In this document: in pieces, positions 1 through 11,365 of the stretch
How the letters are laid out: the number at the start of each line of letters is the position of its first letter
How positions within the stretch are numbered: position 1 is the stretch's first letter
From: Neoceratodus forsteri
Lineage: Eukaryota > Chordata > Ceratodontiformes > Ceratodontidae
Direction of reading: 5' to 3'
NCBI GenBank assembly: GCA_016271365.2
Contig: CM057450.1
Coordinates: 1,805,693,967-1,805,757,966 of the forward strand
Length of the DNA stretch: 64,000 nucleotides
Position numbers and translations under genes: made by a program
Notes under the pieces: generated by a model
Seen by the model: the letters and a program-made list of their open reading frames with translations, nothing else
Told to the model about the DNA's origin: nothing
The model's database searches: none

Positions 1-129
1 GGGCTGGGAGGTGAGGAGGATAAGGCTGGAGATCAGTTAGGGTCTACAGTAGCACAGTAGGTAGGGACTTTAGGCAGACTAGGTGGGCCAAGTGGTCCTT
101 TTCTGCTGACAGCTTCTATGTTTCTGTGT
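1..129 (+). mobile_element. CR1 LINE, 3'-terminal fragment
   Basis: The sequence matches the 3' untranslated end seen in the other CR1 copies of this window. It ends with the 'cagactaggtgggccaa' block and then a 'ctatgtttctgtgta'-type terminus. CR1 elements end in short direct repeats rather than poly(A), which agrees. No coding part is visible. The copy is either cut by the window edge or 5'-truncated. Confidence 0.8.
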
Positions 130-139
130 AAGTAGTCAT

Positions 140-500
140 GGATTGTGTTACCCAAATATCTACTCCCCTTCCTACTAAAGTGCAAGCCATCATAGCTATA
201 AAGGTCTTGATTTCCTTGAAAATGTTCCCAATGCTTAATGTAATTAATACCTTGTTCAAGGCACTATTTTCAGAGCCATTTATTTATCCTTTTTTGTCTT
301 ACTGTTTCGTCCTGCACCTGCTCCTGGTACTGGCAAAATGACAGAGAGCACTACTTCACATCTTTTCTCCTGAAGTATGTTTATGTTTCTGAAATCCTGC
401 CTCCTCACGTTATTAGTGCCTGCATGGATGATCACTGTAGGTTTGTGGTCCTTTGTTTTTATTATATTTGGTAGCATTTTCCTGTATCCTCCACTTTAGC
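140..500 (-). pseudogene. CR1-like ORF1 SGNH esterase domain, decayed
   Basis: On the minus strand an open stretch (477 to 280) carries VIIHAGTNN, the block III region of SGNH hydrolases, normally GTND. After a frameshift the same strand gives YDGLHFSRKGSRYLG near 175-150, which is the D-x-x-H catalytic block. The same two blocks occur in the better-preserved esterase copies at 22905-23360 and 14421-14873. ORF1 proteins of some CR1/L2 LINEs carry such an esterase. The Asp of GTND is replaced by Asn, and stops separate the two blocks, so this is an old dead copy. Confidence 0.65.
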
Positions 501-502
501 TG

Positions 503-848
503 AGTTGAGTACCTAGAGGCCAGTGGAGCACAGGACCCAAGGCAGCATGGGTTCACAGCGGGAAGATCATGTCAGACGAATCTAATAGATTTCTTTGACT
601 GGGTGACCAAAGTAGTAGACCAGGAAGGTACTGTGGACATGGCCTACCTAGAGAAGCCGTATGAGGAGAGACTAAAGGAGCTTAATATGTATACCCTTGA
701 GGAAAGAAGGGAGAGGGGGAACATGATAGAAACTTTTAAGTACCTCAGTGGAATCAACAAAGTCCAAGAGGGTAGCATCTTTCAGAAAAAGAGATGTGCA
801 AGAACAAGGGGACACAATTTAAAGATAGAAGGAGGGCGGTTCAGGGCC
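503..848 (+). mobile_element. CR1 (family B) fragment with internal deletion
   Basis: The first 150 bp encode the RT stretch ending in VDMAYL, as at 25105-25240 in the near-full-length copy. The sequence then jumps directly to the RT tail EKPYEERLKELNMYTLEERR, as at 25985. About 740 bp containing the catalytic core (DFSKAF to FADD) are missing. The join at about 650-655 lies on a 3-bp microhomology (aga). An open frame from 603 to 881 crosses the join. At about 848 the CR1 sequence stops and a transposase remnant begins, so the CR1 3' end is lost. Confidence 0.8.
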
Positions 849-1440
849 ATTTTCTTGTCAATCTGCTTTAGCCAGTCATGAAACAATGTTGATGTCATCC
901 ACGCATTGGAATTTGAGGTGTATTCTACTGGCAAAGTAGAAACGTTTACCCCTTTGAAGCACTGTGGCTTCTTAGACTTGCCGACATTGAGCAAGGGTAG
1001 TTTCTCAGTCCCACTGCTGTTCGCACACACTAGCACGGACACCCTCTCCTTGGTCTTCTTTGTGGCCTGAGATTGTTTCTTTTTTAAAGGTGATGGTGCT
1101 ATCTGGTGTGGCTCTAAAGAAGAGTGCAGTTTCGTCCGCGTTGAAAATGTCTCTCTGTGCAAATGATGCTGTTAATGTTGGCAACACCTCCCGCAACCAC
1201 CTCTCTGAGCTCTCGAAATCATTTTCGGCTCTCACGTTGCACTTTCTTGTACCCAATGTTGTAGAGTTCTTTCCACCTTGACAACCATCCAGCTGATGGC
1301 TCGAAGTCGATGCCCATTCTGGTAGCCAGGTTATGTGCTTTTTCGGCAAGGATATAGCCAGACAGAGGGACTCCGTGATCACGAGCAGCAGTGAGCCACT
1401 TCAGAAGTGCTTAATCGACTCTGCCGGACACTGCAGCAGA
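848..1440 (-). pseudogene. Tigger/pogo-type DDE transposase remnant
   Basis: Read on the minus strand, this encodes part of a CENP-B-like helix-turn-helix (LLKWLTAARDHGVPLSGYIL near 1410-1340, then GWLSRWKELYNIGYKK near 1300-1250). The DDE catalytic start follows (IFNADETALFF near 1140). Next come KERVSVLVCANSSGTEKLPLL and GKSKKPQCFKGV, and then LPVEYTSNSNAWM and WLKQIDKKM near 850. This order is typical of Tigger/pogo transposases (Tc1/mariner superfamily). Two frameshifts, near 1210-1220 and 1060-1090, break the frame, and both protein ends are missing. It is a fossil cut-and-paste transposon, not a domesticated gene. Confidence 0.85.
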
Positions 1441-4240
1441 GAGTGGTGATACTGGCACAGTGGCATTCAGGGGGTAATAAAAAGACAGAAAATGCAAAGT
1501 GACTGGGGAAGGTCCTTTTTAAGAGGGCGCAAGAAAATGATCATGGTCTGCGGGGCGAGGGTAGTGGGGCGCCGTGTATTTAGCAGCATGTGTAGTGTAT
1601 TGTGGTTGTCCTTGTGTGTGCGGCTCGGTAGTTGCAGATTGTGTACTGCATAATGCTGTATGTGTTTGAGTTTCATGCCACTAACTTTTCTGTTGTCTCT
1701 TAATGGGCTCTGTAAGTAAAGTGGTGTGTTCCTCAGCAATGCCAGTCTGCTGTCACTACTTGTTGCTCTGCACTGTGCTGTCACTGACATATTGTGACCG
1801 TTCTCAAATGTGTCATGGTCTTGGAGTTGTTTATATACGCAACTGGGGGGGGTGCAGGGGGCAGAGCCCACCACAACATGGTGGTAGAGAGTTGCATGCT
1901 CCTGTGAAGTTTAGTTATGTGGTATCTGCATCAGTCCATCCTATGTGTCATGGGGGCTTGAGACATGCTGGCAGCTTGTCCTTTTGACATGCCGCCTCAT
2001 TCGCTATCGCCTTGTTGACCGTGCTTTGTTTTACCGCAGTCTTTTTGTTTTCGCCCTTATTTGTATTAACCTTATCCATGATGGTTGCACTAGCTGTATT
2101 AATATACCTTTTATACTGTCAGCTTCCTGTTCAGAGATTTCTGGCGACCTGGCTGACCCGTCCTTTTTTATAGTGACAGAACCGGAAGTGACATGTGGTG
2201 CACTTCAGATTCAATCATGAGTTGTTTTTTTCCTGTTTTGTTTTTATAGGTGAAATAAGGGTAAAGCAAGCTTAAAAACACTCCCTCCCAGTAATGTTAG
2301 CTTATCACACCTTTTGGTTAGCTATGTAGTTCTCTATGGAGCTATCTTAACTACTGTATGTAATTCCCTACGGAGCTATCTTAAGCCCATTTTTGTTGTT
2401 CCTCCACCTTCCCACAGTAGCGTTGGGCTACCAGCAGTCCTAAGAGAAGAGTTGGGTATTTTTTTTTGTAGGAGATGTGTACAGAATTTAAACAGACACA
2501 CTGAGTAAAAACACACTTTTAAAAGCTAGCTCAGCCACAACTGAGATACAGTATATCAATTTTGCAGCTCCTTGTTTTGTGTCCTGGCGCTTTCTAGTAC
2601 CCAAATGGACAGGTGTTTAGCATCCCCTCCTAGACCTGTAGATCCTTAATTGTTTTATCCACTAGCAGAAATTCTGTATGGTCGCACTGAACAACTTGTG
2701 TTTAAAGGTCAAGAATCTGAACACCCTCCACCACAAGCACAATTTCTAAAAAAAAAAATGTGAGCGTAGCCCATACCTAAAGACTGTCTTCCTTTCGTGA
2801 AGAGCTACAGCAGTTTTCTGAAATTTTTTGAACCACCCAGCAACTGCTGCAGAAACTGAAAAAAGAAGCTGAAAAAAGATATGCTGTTTCAAGATGAGAT
2901 GCTGAATATCTATGTGTACACCCCTCTCCTGAAGGATTTGTGCTGACAGCAGGTTGCAAAAAGGCAAGAGCTGCTTTAGCTCCCAGATAAATACTTCAGA
3001 AACATAGATTGTTATGATAAAAAAAATTGCATTCTTCTGGTACATTCACCCTAAGACATGCATCTTATGTTGGTTACACTGCTAAGTACCAGCATGCTTT
3101 GTTGTCCTCAGTTCTGCTCCTATGTGAGTTTTTGCTACAAGAGGGGAAGAAGTAATTTAATTCATGTTGTAAACCTTTGTTTGGAGTCTTCAAAGCAACA
3201 ACCCCATATGTCTGTAGAGCTTAATGATGCTGCTCCAGGTGTGGTTAGTAATGCAACTTAAGGCTTGTATGGCTAAGAACTGCCAATTTATGTGCTGTCC
3301 TAAAACAAAAGGTATCAGACTTCTTATTTAAAGTAAAGGTGCAAGTTTGCCATAGCAAATGGGAGTAGTAACCTGTAGGAGTTGTGACTCAGTCTCCTAC
3401 CATTCGAACTTCCAAATAATGCAGTTTTCCTTGAAATAAGCCTTTTATTACAGTGCTCTGCTTTATTTGCATAACCTAGCCCTTTTTTCTAAGTGCTGCT
3501 ACCCCCAACTGTGACATCACACCAGGGAAACAAAGTTATTAAAGGAACAGTGTCACTTTTCAGTTTTAAATAGACAAATCAGCTATGTGCTGTACCCACA
3601 ATGCCTCACAATGTAAATTAGTGTACTGAGTATTATATTTCTGTGCTCACTGCAGAAATAGGAGACTACATCTCTCAGTGTAGCAATCTTGTAGTTATAT
3701 AGGATATGTGTATTGCATTGTTGTGAAAATAAACGTACAAAAGCTTATTGTTGACACCACCACACTAATATAGGACAGCACCTCAGAGTAAGGAAATTGT
3801 AAAACAGGTTTGTATTTTACCCACAATGCCTTGCTACAGTTATTTACACTTTTCTGCTCACCACCAGCAATTTAAAGGACTGTACATTTGAGTAAGGCAC
3901 ATTTATGGCAACATTATAAATTACCCAGAATTCCTTGTTGCTGTATATAAATAATTGACAGCTCCCTGACATGGCATCATTTTGGGGGTGTGGCCTCACA
4001 CAGGAAACTGGAGAATAAAATGCTGATAAAACATTAAAAAAATGACTGACAGATTTTTTTTACAAAACAAATTTCAGCTTCAACATCTGAAGCATGTCTG
4101 GCAATGGCATACTATATGTAAAAGACATTTGGGGAATCTTGCAACTTTCCTTTAAAGGTGGTTCCCTGTTTGAAGATAAAATAGAGGTTACAGATATAAG
4201 ATCAGTAAAGAAAAGTATACAATCTCAAGCCTAACTAAAC
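1441..4240. other. No recognisable gene; unassigned intergenic sequence
   Basis: I see no coding similarity on either strand. The sequence is AT-rich from about 2220 onward. Short phrases such as 'acccacaatgcc' recur at about 3595 and 3818, with a near match at about 3922, which suggests old repeats that I cannot name. Confidence 0.5.
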
Positions 4241-4533
4241 AGGAGAGTGGAGGTGAGGAGTAATTTAGACCTTATGAAAGATGAGGTTTTGGGAGGGGTT
4301 ATCAAAGCAGACCTTGCTTACAAACTGAGATTTCAAGTAACAGAGGCAGCATCAGAGGGGAGAGTAAGAAGACGGAGAAAACCACAGTCTGTTTCTACCC
4401 CTCCAGCCCAGTCAAAAATAAATCCCTGTCTTTTGTGTCCTTACTGCTGTTCTTCTACTTTAGCCAGTAGGGGGCCATCTTAATTATTACCTCCAGGAGT
4501 AGGGAAAACTCATCACAGATGCATGGGTTCTCT

Positions 4534-4701
4534 CACAGCTGATGAAGGAATTGTACAGTATGATCCTCTGGACTCATGTGACTGAAACTTTCTTACTTGG
4601 AAGGCTGTCTTCTTACACCTTGTTCAATCACAGCTGAAGAAGGCATCATAGGAGCCTCTGGACTCGTTTGACTGACACCTTCTTACATGGAATTCTGTCT
4701 T
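4534..4701 (+). repeat. Two-copy direct repeat, 95-bp period
   Basis: Units begin with 'cacagctga' at 4534 and 4629. Each continues through 'cctctggactc', a 'gtgactga' or 'tttgactga' block, 'cttcttac' or 'tttcttac', and ends in 'ctgtctt'. The first unit contains CTGATGA and, 46 bases on, GAAAC; the second is more decayed. Function is unknown. Confidence 0.7.
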
Positions 4702-4807
4702 GTTGGTTGGTATCACCTCTACCAGGATGGTCACTGAGCTCCTAGCTCTCAGTATTCTGCCGGATTTTCTTGTATTTCACTGAGACAGGAGGTGTTACAT
4801 GCTGACA

Positions 4808-5256
4808 TAATGAAGAGAGAGTGAGGGACCTCAATTTGTACACGCTGGGACAAAGGAGGGAGAGAGGTGATGTGATAGAAACATTCAAGTACCTCAAGTA
4901 CATTAACAAGGTGGAAAGGAACAACATATTTCAGATTAATAGTAGTACCAGGACAAGAAGACATGACATGAGACTGAGGGGTGGCTGCATAAGGGGAAAT
5001 GTCAGGAAGTTCTTTTTTTACAGAAAGGGTGTTGGATGCTTGGAATAGCCTGCCCCAAGAGGTGGCGGCAGTCCGTACAGTGGTGAGCTACAAACATGCA
5101 TGGGACAGAAATAAAGGAATAATAGGGATAGGAAGAAAAAGCTAAAGCCAATGACCAAATAGGATCACTGGACACTTAATTAGGCAGCGTAAACAGGCAG
5201 ACTGGATGGGCTTAGCGGTCCTTATATGCTGACAGCATCTGTGTATCTATGTATAA
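4808..5256 (+). mobile_element. CR1 LINE, 5'-truncated 3' end with RT tail
   Basis: The open frame 4821-5048 gives the C-terminal tail of CR1 RT (RDLNLYTLGQRRERGDVIETFKYL, then TRTRRHDMRLRGG). The 3' UTR follows, with 'caggcagactggatgggcttagcggtcctt' and a terminal 'tctgtgtatctatgta'. The RT core is absent, so this is an ordinary 5'-truncated insertion. It resembles the family at 15366-16195 and 59156-61965 more than family B. Confidence 0.85.
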
Positions 5257-5329
5257 CATTTTTACCTAAAGTGGTAACAGGAGTCCATATGAACAAAACA
5301 ATAACACTATCTGTCTTCTTCCTTGGCCT

Positions 5330-5660
5330 CACACCTGCCAAAAAGAAGTCGATCTTCACAAACCTGATGTGAAAAGGGTGCTCATTTACTACTGTACAAG
5401 AACAGAACAGTGCGTTTTTGAGGTGTTAGTAAGCAGCTGTCCGTTTCATATGTGAGGTTGCTAAAGGCTATCCAGCTGCTAAGAAGGCTACTTTGCACTG
5501 TGCTGTCATGTATTTCTTACTGTTTCACCTTTGCAGGAAGAAGAAGAAACAGCTACAGTACACATCTGAAAGCTCACTCTACCAGAAGCAATGCAGCTTC
5601 TGTCACAGTAGCAAGAGACGTGTCTCTCTCACTCACTGTCTGTTCCCAAGAGGTGTGAAA
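5330..5660 (+). pseudogene. Decayed tyrosine recombinase, C-terminal part
   Basis: The frame ending at 5658 contains LKAHSTRSNAASVTVARDVSLS. This matches the H-x-x-R box of DIRS-type tyrosine recombinases, for example HFTRHTAASVAASRDVP in the element at 49.6-55.4 kb. About 200 bp upstream another frame reads DLHKPDVKRVLIYYCTRTEQ, resembling the region between the first catalytic Arg and the His-x-x-Arg box in these enzymes. Stops lie between the blocks, and the Tyr region is not evident. It is probably a relic of a third YR element (DIRS, Ngaro or related). Confidence 0.5.
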
Positions 5661-6117
5661 ACATGCTAGCTGGACGGCTGGCCCCCAACCCTCATACTTG
5701 CACCCTTACTGAGCTGATGTACAGTTCAGAAGGGGCACAAGGCTGAGATCCTCAGTACTGCTAAACCTATTTCCTAAATAGATCCTAGAACCCTCCACCA
5801 GTTGCTAGGAGTCTGCTTAAAAGTAAAGCAGATGTAAAAATGTATTGACTCCTTCATCTGTGCTTTCATGTAATCTTTGCGAAACGAATATATTTGATGC
5901 CTTTCCTGATACTGTTTTGTGACTGTCATACTGCTATGTACAGTGCCAACTGATGTTTACATCTGACTCACACTACCCAGCCAATCTCCCATCCTGGAAT
6001 GGGAATAATAACTCCAGTTTTCACTGGGGCCTTTACTTGTTTACTGCCTTAGCATTTGTAGGTCTCTTTTGTGCTAATTGTACTTTATGTTTATCATACG
6101 TTGGATTAATGTTAGTA
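5661..6117. other. No recognisable gene
   Basis: No protein similarity or repeat structure was recognised. The frame at 5953-6138 is short and looks incidental. Confidence 0.4.
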
Positions 6118-6235
6118 TTTTATTTATTTATTTATTGAATTTTGATGACTGGGTAGGCCCACTGGGCCCCGGAGGTCCCTTTTTCAGGGGCGACCTGGGA
6201 GTTAGTTAATACATGGTAAAACAGTACATTCAGAT
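6118..6235 (-). mobile_element. L2-like LINE 3' tail, severely 5'-truncated (copy 1)
   Basis: The stretch starts with the ATTT-repeat complement of an AAAT tail and then holds the complement of an 'aggtcgcccctgaaaaaggg' block and a 'cccagtgggcc' block. The same order occurs at 19527-19640. The tail layout resembles those of the L2-like LINEs ending at 18975, 38527 and 42215. Only the 3' end was inserted. Confidence 0.65.
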
Positions 6236-6535
6236 ACAGATATTATGGCAGGCAATCAGTCAACATGGACATATGACAGTAATAAAAAGAAAAAAAAACT
6301 TCTTACATACTGGGTACCATTTATATTAGTGACGTGCACAGTGTAGAGGAGCAAATGAATTAGCTGGGTCTCATTGTTACCCACCTAGGGAATTCAAGGG
6401 AGGGAGGGGCAACTAACGTGTAAGTGCTGCCAGATCAGGTGATGATATATTATATGAACATAAACATATGAAATTTGCCAGCAGATAAAGGCCTAGAGGT
6501 CTATCAAGTCTGCTCGAATGTGCAGCTAGCACCCC

Positions 6536-8070
6536 TTATTCTGCAGCTGTCCCTCCCTTCCACCCTTCCCCTTCATTAACCCTCCCCCTTGTCCTGTCCC
6601 ATCCTCGTTGGAAACAGTCCACTGTTCTACTGCATACCACTTCAGCAGGTAACGCATTCAACCCAGCCACCACCCTCTCTGTAAAAAAGTGTCTCCTCAT
6701 CTCCTCCTGAACCTTCCTCGCCTCCAGTCTCATATCATGGCCCTGGTGACCCTCCCTCCTTATTTTGAACAGCCCCTCTGTACCCATCTTGTTTATTCCT
6801 TTCATGTATTTAAAGGTTTCAATCATGTCACCCCTGTCTCTCCTCTCCTCCAGTGAGTACATGTTCAACTCCTTCAACCTCCTCTCATATGATAAGTCCC
6901 CCAGCCCCTTAATCATCTTTGTCACTCTGCGCTGCACCCCCTCCAGTAACTTAATGTCCCTCTTCAGATACGGACGCCAGTACTACACGCAGTACTCCAG
7001 GTGTGGTCTAACTAATGACCTATACAGTGGCAGAATCACCTCCTTCCTCCTCGAGGATATACCCCTTGCAATACAACCCAGCATTTTGCTGGCCTTTGCA
7101 GCTGCCTTCCTACATTGTGCCGAGTTGTTCATTGACCCTGTAGTGAGCACACCCAGATCCTTCTCCTCCTCTGTCTGGGCTAGCTGCACTCCCCCTAGCT
7201 GGTAACTCCTCCTTGGGTTCTTCATCCCAAAATGCAGCACCTTGCACTTTTTGGCATTAAAGCCCAGTTTCCAGGTGTCTGACCAGGTTTCAAGCTTTGC
7301 CAGATCATCCTGCAACCCCTGCCATCCCCCTAGGTCATCCACCACCGCGCCTACCTTGGTATCATCAGCAAACAGACTGATCTTGCTCTTGATGTCCCAT
7401 GATATGTCTGCAATGAATATCCCAAACAACACTGGTCCCAACACCGAGCCCTGTGGAATACTGCTCGTCACTGCCCTTGGGTGTGAGAGCTCCCCACCCA
7501 CCACCACCCTCTGTTGCCTTCCCTGTAGCCAGTTTCCTACCCATCTCACCAGCTTTGCACCCGCCCCTGTGCCTACTAACTTCCTTCCCAGCCTTCCATG
7601 TGGCACTGAGTCAAATGCCTTACTGAAGTCAGATACAGGACATCCACTGCATGGCCCTGTCCAGTTGCCTGGTTGCCCAGTCATAGAACTCGACCAGGTT
7701 GGTTTGACAGGATCTGCCACATAGAAGCCATGCTGTCTGCTGTCCTGTAGTCCTTTGGCCTCTGGGAGGGCACCAGCCTCTCCTTCAGGATGTCTCCATT
7801 AGCTTACCCACGATGGATGTGAGGCTCACTGGTCTGTAGTTCCCTGGTTCATCCTTGGGGCCACTTTTGTGGAGGGGCACCACATGAGCCATCCTCCAGT
7901 CCTGGGGTACACACCCGAATGTAGTGAGGCATTAATAGGTCTGCCCAAGGTCCTGCAAGGACCTCTGCCAGCTCCTTCAGTACCCTGGGTGGATGCCATC
8001 TGGGCCTGGCGCCTTGTCCACCCTCAGTGCCTTCAAACCCTCTCGAACTCTGCTCTCCATGATTTCCCAT
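6536..8070 (-). pseudogene. CR1-A reverse transcriptase (broken)
   Basis: RT makes cDNA on nicked target DNA. Reading from 8070 down, HPPRVLKELAEVLAGP marks the N-terminal RT region. A decayed stretch follows, and then the frame 7720-6983 carries DFSKAFDSVPH (motif A), SSIPQGSVLGPVLF (motif B) and LFADDTKVGA (catalytic motif C, intact FADD). It continues through FNAKKCKVLHF to YRSLVRPHLEYCV. The C-terminal tail RRLKELNMYSLEERRDRGD lies in a different frame at 6937-6536. At least two frameshifts and several stops make it inactive despite the intact catalytic box. Confidence 0.9.
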
Positions 8071-8243
8071 CCGTCACCCTCCCCCGCTTCTGCCATTTCT
8101 CCCCTTGGTTGTCACCCCATCTTCTCTTTAGTAAATACTGAGCGAAGTACTCATTTAGTTTCGCCTTATACACCCTGCTTCCACCCACCCTCCTTCCTAA
8201 TCCTTACTATGTGGTCCTTACAGCTCCTTTCTCCCTGATGTAC

Positions 8244-9316
8244 TTAAAGAGTCCTTCTCTCCTTCTTAATGCCTTGTGCCAGCCTGAGTTCCGTAGATGC
8301 TTTGGCTCCCCTTACTGCCCTTGTCACCTCCTTCAATTCTGTCAAGTACTCCTCCCTGTCCTCCCCCCTCCCTGTTTTCTTGTACTTCCTAAAGGCAGCT
8401 CTTTTCCTCCTTACCTTTTCCATGACCTCCGTGCTCAAACAGATCGGTTTCTTAGCCCTAGCCTTCCTGCTCTGGGCTTTGCAGTAGGTTTTGGTTGCCT
8501 CCACTATCCCCAGCTTTATGAGCTCCCACCTCTGGTTAGTGTCCATACTAGATTGAATTCTGGCCAGGTACCCTTTTACCACTTTCCCCATCCTCCCAAA
8601 GTCGGCCCTCCTGAAGTCCAGCACTATTGTGCCAGATTCCACTCCTTCCTTGCCCATATCCAATGTGAGCCATATTGAGCGGTGGTCACTCCCTGACAGC
8701 GGTTCCTCTGCTGTAAGTTCTCTCACAAAGTCCCCATTTGCCAGCACAAGGTCAAGGGTATTTCCTAACCTGGTCGGTTCACTGACCATTTGCAGCAGGA
8801 AGCTGTCCTGGAAGGCATCCAGCAGTACCTGCTCCCTTCTGTTCCTAGTTGTTGGGGTGCTCCAGTCCACTCCTGGCATGTTGAAGTCCCTCACAATCAC
8901 CACACTACCCTTTTCGTAGGTCCTCCTGATCTGTCCCGCTAGTTCCCTGTCTAACTCCTCCGTCTGAGATGGTGGCCTGTACACCACTCCCATTCTAAGA
9001 ATCCTCTTCTTGGAATCCTGGATTTGCATCCAAAAGTGACTCCGTACTACCCTCGTCCCCTTCCTCCCTTACACACTTCAGTCCTTCCTTCACATATAGT
9101 GCCACCCCCTCCTTCCCCAATCGCCCTGTCCCTACAAAATAACCGTGGCCCATGTTTCCATGATGGCTGCAATGTCCACCTCTCCCTTTGCCATGAGAAC
9201 CTGTAACTCTGCAGTTTTCCTCCCAAGGCTCCTAGCATTAAGGGTAACCAGCTTCCACCCTTTCCCCCCCTCCCATCCTGCCCTCCTTTCCTAGCATCAT
9301 CAACAGTACTTGCCAT
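8244..9316 (-). pseudogene. CR1-A endonuclease domain and linker (broken)
   Basis: This is a LINE apurinic/apyrimidinic-like endonuclease that nicks the target. The N-terminal part, near 9240-9130, reads in mixed frames as LNARSLGRKTAELQVL and then IMETW. The open frame 9029-8244 gives GVVYRPPSQTEELD, DFNMPGVDW (the GDFN block, here RDFN), TLDLVLANGD and GSDHRSIWLTL (the SDH catalytic block). A basic linker (KKPICLSTEVMEKVRRKRAAF) leads towards RT. A frameshift near 9030-9130 separates the two halves. Confidence 0.85.
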
Positions 9317-9480
9317 TTGTCCTTTGTCACTGTTATGGGGGGTAAGCTCATATGGTTTCCCAACCTGTGGTCTCTGTATACCTCTTCCCCAACTGCCACC
9401 CCCCCACTCCTAGTTTAAATTCCCAACTTCCTCTATGTACTCCTCCATCCTCTGTTTCAACACTTTCTTTCCCTCCTCAC

Positions 9481-9735
9481 TCAAGTGTAGTCTGTCCTTG
9501 GCATAGAGACTACTGTCCTCCCAGGTCCCTCCCCACCCCCCAACAGCCCATACCCTTTAGCACAACACCAGGTTCTTAGCCATCTGTTAAATTCCTCTAT
9601 TCTCAGCTTTCTTGTTGTGCTTGCCTTTGGCACGGGAAGTATCTCTGAAAAAGTTACTGATCTTCCTGCCTCCTCACATAATTGTGCTAGTTCCTCAAAC
9701 CTCCTCTGGACTGTATCTACTGTCTTGTCAGCCAT
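9481..9735 (-). pseudogene. CR1-A ORF1 esterase fragment
   Basis: The frame reads SVTFSEILPVPKASTTRKLRI followed by NRWLRTWCCAKGYGLLG. These match the central part of the SGNH esterase in the copies at 14421 and 22905 (VLPVYG..., QWLKTWCRAQGLGF). Neither the GTND block nor the DGLH block is visible, so the domain is truncated at both ends. Confidence 0.7.
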
Positions 9736-9740
9736 TTAGA

Positions 9741-10907
9741 CATGTCTTGACTTATGTTAATTATCCTTAAATATATTTCTGTTAACACATTTAATCCAGA
9801 TCTGGTTGTCTTTCCTGCTAAAAATCTGAAAGTTAGAGTGCAGGTGACTCAAGGTCAGAGCACGATGCAGAGTTTAGGTTCGGATCTTCCTAAACATTCT
9901 GCAAGGGCGTGTGCAGGCTATCTGCTCAAGGGTGAATCAGAGGAATTATAATTACAATATAGGTAACTTTGCTTCTGTCGTCAACACTGTCTTGTCACTG
10001 ACAAGAGTACCAGCTTTTATATTCAGCTTCAGTTTAGAGGCTGAGGTTTTAAATCCCCTTTTACTGAATATAAATGGCTGGAACAAAAGAAGATTAATTG
10101 AGTACTGATTTGGAACAGTTCCAGTTATATTTGCGGTGTACTGTGCAATAGTGTGGAGGGAAACTGCTCGATTCAAACATAGCTGCACTGAAGGAAGTTT
10201 CTGGTATCTGAAGGTAAAAGCGGTGACAGAAAATGCCACAGAAGAAGCTAACAAGTGCAAACAGAGGAAATCAATGGTCTGTAGTTGCTGAAAGGAGCTC
10301 CAGTTCCTATGTGAGTTAGGGCGGCAAGATGAAGATTACTACTAAAAAACAAATGTAGTATAGCACTTTAGTTAATTATTGTGGTTACACATTCTGCACT
10401 TTTTTCTAAAACTTAAAGCTATTTTTAGCTCCTGAGAAATATGCATGTAGTATTGACATATTTTAGCTTCATGTTCTTTCCACTGAAGAGAAAATGGCTT
10501 GTTTTGTGGGATAACAGTGAGAGAAGTGTAAATTAAAATTTGTTATACATGTAGAGAGATGTACTTTATGACTGAGAATTTTGAACAGTCTTAAAAACAG
10601 TTCCTTTTAAATGCTGTAATCTGAATGTTATCTTTATCTTGATTTTGAGATTTTATTCTGTGATATTAGCTAAACGGTGTCTTCACTTTTCTGAAGCGTA
10701 GCATGAAGCACACTTAATAAAAATAGTTAGTGCACATAATGTAAAATTTCTGTTGTGTATAGGTACAAAAAAATCAAACTTCCTGCAAGAGATTTAAACT
10801 CATAATTCTGTTTTGAACCAGTCAGGTTTCTTTCAGTGACTGACATTCAGCTTAAGCATGCATTTTGAAAGTAAAGTTCACAAGTAGATAGAGGTCCTTC
10901 TTATACG
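9741..10907. other. No recognisable gene
   Basis: The sequence is AT-rich with no protein similarity on either strand and no clear repeat. It may be ancestral intergenic or intronic DNA. Confidence 0.5.
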
Positions 10908-11365
10908 AACATATGAAGAATGCTAGCAGATACAGCCTTATGGTCTATCTAGTCTGCTTGAGTGTGCAGCTGGCAGTTTGTTACACTGCAGCTGCTCCCC
11001 CCTTTCCTACCCGCATATCCAACTACTATCCGTACTAACTGTTACCCCTTCCCCCAGTGCCTCATTGGTGACCTTCCTCCTGACTTTGTTTCATCCTCTC
11101 TTAAAACTGCCAACTATCTTCAAGGATACCACCTCCTCAGGTAGTGTGTTCCACCCCGTCACCACTCTCTTCATGAAATAGTGCTTTCTCATTTCTCTTC
11201 TGGACCTACAACCCTCCAGCTTTAGATTGTGCCCCCCTAGTGTCCCTCCCTCTCCTTAATCTTAAAATTCCCTCTGTGCCATCTTTATTTATGCCTTTCA
11301 TATATTTGGAGTTTCTATCATGTCCCCTCTATCCCTCCGTTCCTCCAGGGAGTCCATCAGTACTT
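10908..11365 (-). mobile_element. CR1 (family A) 3' fragment
   Basis: The start 'agcagatacagccttatggtctatctagtctgc' parallels the family A terminus at 6440-6520, and the UTR and RT-tail complement continue to about 11365. There a family B terminus begins abruptly. It is 5'-truncated, and the family B element may have inserted at its truncated end. Confidence 0.75.

Larger units (their letters stand above)
6440..9740 (-). mobile_element. CR1 LINE (family A), near full length
   Basis: This is a complete CR1 layout on the minus strand. The 3' end is at about 6440 ('cagcagataaaggcctagaggtc'), followed upstream by RT, apurinic-type endonuclease and part of the ORF1 esterase near 9740. It runs about 3.3 kb, so the 5' region is missing or unrecognised. 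The reading frames are broken in several places, but long stretches remain open. A second fragment of this family lies at 10908-11365. Confidence 0.9.

Noticed and set aside
8211..8678. 155-codon plus-strand frame
   Set aside because: It lies opposite the CR1-A endonuclease and linker and is the antisense shadow of real coding sequence.
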